DNA from: JBDHWG01 sp046328525
GTDB lineage: Bacteria > Chloroflexota > Anaerolineae > Epilineales > JAHCIE01
Length of the DNA: 64,000 bases
Direction of reading: 5' to 3'
Assembly: GCA_046328525.1 (NCBI GenBank)
Contig: JAXLWK010000009.1
Span: forward strand, 1-64,000
Shown here: positions 59,359 to 64,000 of the stretch, one piece after another
How positions within the stretch are numbered: position 1 is the first letter of the stretch
How the letters are laid out: each line of letters begins with the position of its first letter
Position numbers and translations under genes: made by a program
Notes under the pieces: generated by a model
Told to the model about the DNA's origin: nothing
Seen by the model: the letters and a program-made list of their open reading frames with translations, nothing else
Database searches by the model: none

Positions 59359-59439
59359 GCTCGGAGTTCCTTGACTGGTCTGCCGCAAGACCTGATGGTG
59401 TGGCTAGATAGACAATAGTTCGCCTGGCGCCTGCAAGCG

Positions 59440-60147
59440 TTACTGGGACTGGATGAAGCTGAACGCGAAGCCTAGGACGGTGAAGAGGCCTGTCCAGATA
59501 CCGCCGCGCTCCGTTCCGAACGGGATGAACGAGGCCGTGATCATTGCCAGCAGGCCGCCGCCAGCAATCGCCGACGCGCGGTCGCCAGCGATCGAGGGGA
59601 ACACGGCGGCGAGCAGATAGAACAGCGCGCAGGTCACACCGCACGCTAACACGACCACCAGCCACATCTTTGCCACCCGCCACATGGACCAGCCGGCCTT
59701 CGCCAGATCGGCCGACGGCGCGAGCGACTGGGGGATGTTGGAGATGACCACTGCCGTCACGAACGCCGGGCTAAATGCCCCGCCCATCGCCAGCTGAATG
59801 CCGAAGATGATCGATTCCGGCACGCCATCCACCAGCGACCCGAGCACGATGCCCAGCGCGCCGGCCGATTCGCCGAAACGCCGCTCGATGAGCCGGTCGC
59901 CGGCGATGAAGATACCCGCCCCTATCAGCAGCCACAACAACATCTCCCAGGGGCCGAGCTGAATCGCCTGCTCGATGAGGGTGAAGGCGATGGCGCCGAT
60001 GAGCGCGCCCGCGCCATAGCCGGCCAGCCAGCCAACGACACGGGTGGGGACCTTGAGCCAATACACGAGAAGGCCGGCGATAACCAGCATAGACTGAACG
60101 AAAGCGCCAAACAGAAACGCCTGAAACGCGGTCGGTGTGAGGCCCAT
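59440..60147 (-). CDS. ZIP-like metal transporter
   Basis: 235 residues, eight spans expected; seven or eight are visible. The ZIP core is recognisable but altered: spans 4 and 5 read LVDGVPESIIFG (Asp107, Glu111) and ISNIPQSLAPS (Ser136, Gln140), where typical ZIP proteins have H-x-x-x-E pairs. Substrate could thus differ from zinc, or transport could be lost. The helix GDRLIERRFG joins spans 3 and 4. Alone between the glycine-zipper gene and the SRPBCC gene on the same strand. Confidence 0.75.
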   Translation of the reverse strand: MGLTPTAFQAFLFGAFVQSMLVIAGLLVYWLKVPTRVVGWLAGYGAGALIGAIAFTLIEQAIQLGPWEMLLWLLIGAGIFIAGDRLIERRFGESAGALGIVLGSLVDGVPESIIFGIQLAMGGAFSPAFVTAVVISNIPQSLAPSADLAKAGWSMWRVAKMWLVVVLACGVTCALFYLLAAVFPSIAGDRASAIAGGGLLAMITASFIPFGTERGGIWTGLFTVLGFAFSFIQSQ

Positions 60148-60232
60148 GCGATGCTCCTTGAAGACGTATTGGAAGCCGGTCCAGCGTAGCCTCGACGGCC
60201 ATGCTCAGACACTGGCCCGCTCGGCGGCGCTC

Positions 60233-60667
60233 TCAACTACTCTCGGCAAACGCCTTGAACCGATTCATCGATTCGAGGGTCTGCTTCGGGACGGCATCCT
60301 GGAAGAACAGCCCCATCACCGACAACAAGCCCGTGAACTTGAAATCGTTGATGAGCACCCACCGAGTGGCATCCGGCCCATCCTCAAAAAAGCGATTCTC
60401 ACTGATGTTCCTCACCCCCCTGGACTCATACGATGACACGAACACATCCGGTGGCGAGTGCTTGATGATCGTCTCGGTCACTGGCAAGCGCACGCCGCGC
60501 ATCTCGTAGATGACCCGCGACTTCGCGCCGACCTGGTCCTTCTCACCCGAAACCAGTTCTACGCTGACCAACCCCGGCTGCCACTTGGGGAGATTGTCAG
60601 GGTTCCGGATCAGCTCGAGCACACGCTGCCGCGGCCGAGCAATCGTAATCTGTGTTGTGAAGACCAT
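60233..60667 (-). CDS. SRPBCC (START-like) family protein
   Basis: 144 residues. Helix-grip pattern: FTTQITIARPRQRVLELIRN at the start, LPKWQPGLVSVELVSGEKDQ, a central antiparallel sheet with SRVIYEMRGVRLPVTETII, and a long C-terminal helix (KQTLESMNRFKAFAE). Typical of polyketide-cyclase/dehydrase-like SRPBCC proteins that bind hydrophobic ligands. Ligand unknown. Starts with no strong ribosome site. Confidence 0.8.
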   Translation of the reverse strand: MVFTTQITIARPRQRVLELIRNPDNLPKWQPGLVSVELVSGEKDQVGAKSRVIYEMRGVRLPVTETIIKHSPPDVFVSSYESRGVRNISENRFFEDGPDATRWVLINDFKFTGLLSVMGLFFQDAVPKQTLESMNRFKAFAESS

Positions 60668-60859
60668 ACCTTCGCTATCCTATCACCTACAATCTTGGGT
60701 TCGCATGACGCGCCAGGGACGGCAGTGCGCCACCCGTTGGGACGATGTTGGGCGACATATCGTCGCAACGGTGGCGCTTGTAGACTGCATAGATGACGCG
60801 CCGCCCGCGCCGTAACTCGGCCAGTCTGCCGGGCTCGCGTGACGCGGCGATGGCCTGTC

Positions 60860-61534
60860 CTAGATCAAGCCTTGCAGGCCCCGCACCAGGAAGTAGACGC
60901 CCAGGACCAGGAAAACGACGATCTCGATCATGCGCATGTTCTTGGTCAGCCAGACATTCAGCCGCGCGAGGAACCGCTTGGCGCCTTCGCCGCCGATTCC
61001 AACCGAGATAGGCATGATCCACCACAGAAACGTGGCGATGATGATCACGACGATCGCCACGATCAACTGCGTCGAGTTCGGCACGCCGGAGACGGCGATG
61101 TCGTGTACCGCTCCCACCAGCACCACAAGCTGGTCCGAGTTGAGGATGGCCCCCAGGACCCCGACCAGGAGTAGGCCACCCATGCCGCCCTCGGCGATCT
61201 TGGCCAGCTTCTTGACCGCAGCATCCTCGCTCTCGCCGGACTCGGGCGGCTTGATCACCGTCTTGATGCCCAGCAGCAGGAAGACGATACCCAATACCAG
61301 GTAGACGAGGTAGCCGAACTTTCCACTGCCCGAGTCGCCGGAGTAGTCGAATATCGCCAGAAGGATGAGCACGAAAGCCGCGACGACGATGATAGCGCCG
61401 GCGGCGATGCCGGCCCCGGTGCGCACCGGTCGCTTCGAGGGCGACATCAGGGCCAGCATGATCACGGGGATCAAAGGGCCGCATGCGATTGACAGAAAGG
61501 CCTCAAGGATCGCGTTGGCTATGTTGGGGTTCAA
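60860..61534 (-). CDS. GAP family membrane protein
   Basis: 224 residues, six spans. It starts with LSIACGPLIPVIMLALMSP, then RPVRTGAGIAAGAIIVVAAF, and has the paired-domain pattern of the GAP/LysE-like family (mycobacterial Sap homologues that help export glycolipid). A charged loop (PPESGESEDAAVKKLAK) divides two three-span halves. Role unknown; the neighbours are also membrane and metal genes. Confidence 0.75.
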   Translation of the reverse strand: MNPNIANAILEAFLSIACGPLIPVIMLALMSPSKRPVRTGAGIAAGAIIVVAAFVLILLAIFDYSGDSGSGKFGYLVYLVLGIVFLLLGIKTVIKPPESGESEDAAVKKLAKIAEGGMGGLLLVGVLGAILNSDQLVVLVGAVHDIAVSGVPNSTQLIVAIVVIIIATFLWWIMPISVGIGGEGAKRFLARLNVWLTKNMRMIEIVVFLVLGVYFLVRGLQGLI

Positions 61535-61601
61535 TGGACGGTCCTCCTGTGCCCGTTGTCCCGTGAGTTCCAGATGCGAGAGATGCCCCGCGCGCCGACG
61601 G

Positions 61602-62102
61602 CTAGGCTGCGGGGATAGCCCCCATCAGCTCCTCACGCGAAGTGTACTTCTTCTTATCATAGACCATGAGGATGCTGCCGGTCAACGAGTTGATCTCGAC
61701 CTGCTTGACCCCCGGAATGCTGCCCAGGGTCTCGGCGAGCGGCTCGACCAACTTGTCGTGTCCCTTGAGCTGCGCGACCCGCAGCCGCACGCGGCCGGGA
61801 ATGTCCGAGGCGACCTTGGCGTCGGACAGACCCTTGAGAACGCCGTCAGCACTGATGGCCTCCTCCTGTTGGGGTCGCTCGGCTTTGGCCTCGTGTACCA
61901 GGTCTTCCCAGTGCTCGAAGTACCACTGCATGCTCTCCTGGAACTTGCCGTAGGCGTTGCGGCTTGGCTCGTGCAGAGGCTTGGACACGCTCGAGACGAC
62001 ACTGCCGGCGGCCGACACCGCCGAGTTCGCGGCGCTGCTGGCCGCTGATACTGCCGAGCTGGCGGTGGACTTCGCGGAATCGGCGGCGCTATTGATAGCC
62101 AT
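61602..62102 (-). CDS. Protein with a C-terminal HMA-like domain
   Basis: 166 residues. N-terminal 40 residues are an Ala/Ser repeat (SAASSAANSAVSAAGSVVSS) likely to form an amphipathic helix. After a linker, residues about 100-166 have the HMA-2 type ferredoxin-like pattern: IPGRVRLRVAQLKGHDKL, SIPGVKQVEINSLTGSILMV, YDKKKYT. The CxxC metal site of classic HMA domains is absent, as in other HMA-2 proteins. The gene precedes the GAP family gene and follows the CDF transporter, both on the same strand. Metal or protein binding is possible; function unknown. Confidence 0.75.
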   Translation of the reverse strand: MAINSAADSAKSTASSAVSAASSAANSAVSAAGSVVSSVSKPLHEPSRNAYGKFQESMQWYFEHWEDLVHEAKAERPQQEEAISADGVLKGLSDAKVASDIPGRVRLRVAQLKGHDKLVEPLAETLGSIPGVKQVEINSLTGSILMVYDKKKYTSREELMGAIPAA

Positions 62103-62169
62103 GGTTGTTCTCCTTGTTCGCGGGTGTTGGACTCAACGGATTCTTGGCACACTCCAGGGAGTGTCTTGT

Positions 62170-63135
62170 TTACGATGCTTTATGTTCCAACTCAGCGTTG
62201 CGGCCGAGAAGCTGAAGCTGCGGCTCGAAGACGAGCGGACGCCGCGCGGCCTTGACGTACACGTACTTGACGACCGGGTAGGCATCCTCGATTTCTCGCT
62301 CGAGGTGATGGGTCAGGGAATCGGCTTGCGGCACGTCCACGTCATCGGCAAACCGCACGCGGATGTTGACGAGCAGAACGTCAGGCCCCATGTGCAGGCT
62401 CGAGATCTCCTCGATGTCCGCCACCTGCGTGTAGGATTGAACGATCTCGCGGATGCCGGCGATGACGTGTTCGTCCGCGCTCGTGCCGATGAGCAGCTGC
62501 TTGATCTGGGAGGCCTGCCACAGCGCCGCACACACCAGGCTAACGCCGACGACGATGCCGGCCGCGGCGTCGAAGAGAGCGTCGCCGGTCAGCAGGAACA
62601 GGGCGATACCCGCCAGCGCCACAGTCTCACCGATCATATCGAATGCGTTCTCGAAGATCAGGATGCGCATGGACGGGTCTTTAGTCGTCCGCAGCGCCGT
62701 CCAGAACCCGACCTCGCCCTTCGTCTGGATGAACTGCACCGTCGCTTCCCACAAAGCCACGCCGTCCATCGCCATCGTGATTGCCAGGACAATGATGACC
62801 GCCCACGGGAAGTCCACGGGTTCCGGGTTGTGAAGCTGCTGCCAGCCATCATTGATGGCGATGACACCGCCGACGCCAAAGACGATGACGGCGATTAGCC
62901 CCCAGAAGTAGACGGCCTTGCCCTGACCGTAGGGGAAGCGATCGTCGGCCTTCGCTCCCGCCTGGCGCACGCCAATCAGCAGAAGGATCTCATGGCTGGT
63001 GTCGGCCAGGGAGTGAATCGCCTCAGAGAACATGCCGGCGCTGCCGGTGAAGAATGCCGCGACGAACTTACTGAGGCTGATGATGATGTTACCGCCCAAA
63101 GAGATGAAGATGGCCCGTTTGTTAGACCGCTCCAT
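62170..63135 (-). CDS. Cation diffusion facilitator (CDF) family transporter
   Basis: 321 residues, six spans, then a cytosolic ferredoxin-like domain (from about 205). First zinc-type site: SEAIHSLADTSHE (His41, Asp45) in span 2. Span 5 has DALFDAAAGIVVGV. Longer second-third span loop GAKADDRFPYGQGKAVYF is the CDF norm. Exchanges Zn2+, Fe2+ or Mn2+ for protons at the cytoplasmic membrane. GAGG nine bases before ATG 63135. A hairpin GTAACCG/CGGTTAC (63235-63255) lies 100 bases upstream and could be an operator. Confidence 0.9.
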   Translation of the reverse strand: MERSNKRAIFISLGGNIIISLSKFVAAFFTGSAGMFSEAIHSLADTSHEILLLIGVRQAGAKADDRFPYGQGKAVYFWGLIAVIVFGVGGVIAINDGWQQLHNPEPVDFPWAVIIVLAITMAMDGVALWEATVQFIQTKGEVGFWTALRTTKDPSMRILIFENAFDMIGETVALAGIALFLLTGDALFDAAAGIVVGVSLVCAALWQASQIKQLLIGTSADEHVIAGIREIVQSYTQVADIEEISSLHMGPDVLLVNIRVRFADDVDVPQADSLTHHLEREIEDAYPVVKYVYVKAARRPLVFEPQLQLLGRNAELEHKAS

Positions 63136-63234
63136 GTCCGTTACCTCGCTTTGAACAGGTTGGGCAATCGCCTGACCACCCGGTGTTGTTCAACTGGATC
63201 GCCCTGACAGATCATTGTCGTGGGTGTCCGCTAC

Positions 63235-63255
63235 GTAACCGGTGAGGACGGTTAC
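63235..63255. promoter_or_regulatory. Inverted repeat upstream of the CDF gene (operator candidate)
   Basis: GTAACCG (63235-63241) and CGGTTAC (63249-63255) with a seven-base gap. A larger pair CGTCGTGAC / GTCACGACG (63271-63279, 63319-63327) lies next to it. No regulator gene is present in the window. Confidence 0.35.
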
Positions 63256-63371
63256 AAAATGTGCGCGCATCGTCGTGACAACCTCAGCCGTTCTGCGGCG
63301 TTCCGAACGACCGAAGTCGTCACGACGGTCCTATGCTGTTTCCTGGCAAACCATCCGCCGCGGGTCGGCGG

Positions 63372-64000
63372 TTACGCCGGCGCGGGCGCGGCGCCCGGCT
63401 CTCCGCTGGCTTCCGCCGCCTCCGCGGCGGCCTCTTCCTCGGCGAACCGTTCCTCGAACGGTAGTTCCTTGGTCTCCCGGTGGTAAATGTCCCAGGCGAT
63501 CCACAGGAGCAGCGGCCCCGGCAGCATCTCCAGCGAGATGCCGAAGATGAGCATCTGCGCCACACCCAGGCCGGCGATGCTGCCAGCAAGGATCTGACCC
63601 CGGAAGTGAAGGCCGGTCTTCTTCCAGACTCGGTAGTCAACCTTGTAGACAACGTCGGCCAACTGCTGGTCGAGCTTGGCGAAGCGGTCGCCGCCGGCTT
63701 CCTCCTTCCCGTCTTGCCCCGCGTCCTCTTCTTCAGGAAGCTCGAAAAAAGCCCCGCCGATCAGCTCAAGCTCACCGAACGCCTCCTTGCAGATCTCCTC
63801 GCCCTTGCGGTGGCTGGCGTGGGTGATCACGACGCTGCCGGTTTGCTGGTTGATCGCCACGTTGGTCACGTCTTCGTGGTCAGACAGCTGGTCCTGGATT
63901 TTCGCCATGGTCTCGGGCGTTCGCAGCTCGCGTTTGACCCGCAGCCGCGTCCGGCCGCGACTTGTGTGTACGACTTCGCCGTAGGCTTCCAGGCCCGGTC
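63372..64000 (-). CDS. HMA-like domain membrane protein (5' end outside window)
   Basis: The frame is open from the window edge to stop 63372, at least 209 residues. ATG 63908 is only internal: upstream codons still encode the domain (RGRTRLRVKRELRTPETM). HMA-2 like pattern: GRTRLRVKREL, LSDHEDVTNVAINQQTGSVV, then ELELIGGAFFELPEE. It continues with an acidic linker, a basic amphipathic stretch (VVYKVDYRVWKKTGLHFRG) and two spans (about 140-180 from ATG 63908). An acidic Ala/Glu tail ends it. It is a membrane relative of the 61602-62102 protein. Function unknown. Confidence 0.75.
   Translation of the reverse strand, partial: PGLEAYGEVVHTSRGRTRLRVKRELRTPETMAKIQDQLSDHEDVTNVAINQQTGSVVITHASHRKGEEICKEAFGELELIGGAFFELPEEEDAGQDGKEEAGGDRFAKLDQQLADVVYKVDYRVWKKTGLHFRGQILAGSIAGLGVAQMLIFGISLEMLPGPLLLWIAWDIYHRETKELPFEERFAEEEAAAEAAEASGEPGAAPAPA

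Overview
The window looks like chromosomal DNA of a high-GC bacterium, most probably a member of the Chloroflexota (Anaerolineae-like). This rests on recognition, not a search. The signs are the density of large GT-C type membrane glycosyltransferases carrying one recurrent C-terminal beta-rich module, a secreted Thr/Pro-rich protein ending in a VYLPLI motif, a DUF4332 protein, and several families of palindromic intergenic repeats. No rRNA, tRNA, CRISPR array or insertion sequence was recognised.

Layout. (1) Positions 1-6.9 kb are an accessory region with uneven base composition. It holds the end of a protein with an effector-associated domain (EAD), a radC remnant, an orphan RelA/SpoT-domain protein behind a near-consensus promoter with a perfect palindrome at its start site, a small basic protein, a TIR-EAD-FGE conflict protein, a small conserved unknown, a ClbS/DinB-RadC fusion and a truncated nucleotidyltransferase pair. 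(2) Positions 6.9-10.7 kb hold a cytidylate-kinase-like protein, an MFS exporter, a Nudix protein and methylglyoxal synthase, the last behind a long structured leader. (3) Positions 10.7-41.6 kb are a surface-glycan or glycoprotein-glycosylation locus. It has seven multi-membrane-span glycosyltransferase-like proteins (one DUF2142-like), a YfhO protein, two GT2 enzymes, one GT4 enzyme, an AglD-type membrane protein, a sugar epimerase, a polyprenyl diphosphate synthase, a phosphohexomutase, and gmd/rmd for a GDP-6-deoxyhexose. TatD sits among them. (4) Positions 41.7-48.3 kb hold a DUF4332 protein, then ahcY-metK and a mtnA-pfkB-GNAT operon, the latter under a transcription-terminating SAM-I riboswitch. 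(5) Positions 48.7-51 kb are ccmABC. (6) Positions 51-58.7 kb hold a secreted repeat protein, murJ with a C39-like/TPR protein, a membrane-anchored protein and pncB. (7) Positions 58.7-64 kb are a run of minus-strand membrane and metal-handling genes: ZIP-like, SRPBCC, GAP family, two HMA-like proteins and a CDF transporter.

How they fit together. In region 3, mannose phosphates pass through the phosphomutase and GMD/RMD to a nucleotide 6-deoxyhexose. GT2 enzymes charge a polyprenyl phosphate, and the GT-C enzymes transfer sugars outside the membrane. Regions 4 and 5 serve the methyl cycle and cytochrome c maturation. The most unusual signals are the two EAD proteins in region 1, the attenuator-like leader of mgsA, and intergenic palindromic repeats that have become part of the coding sequence of four neighbouring glycosyltransferase genes, two of them at the same site in paralogues.
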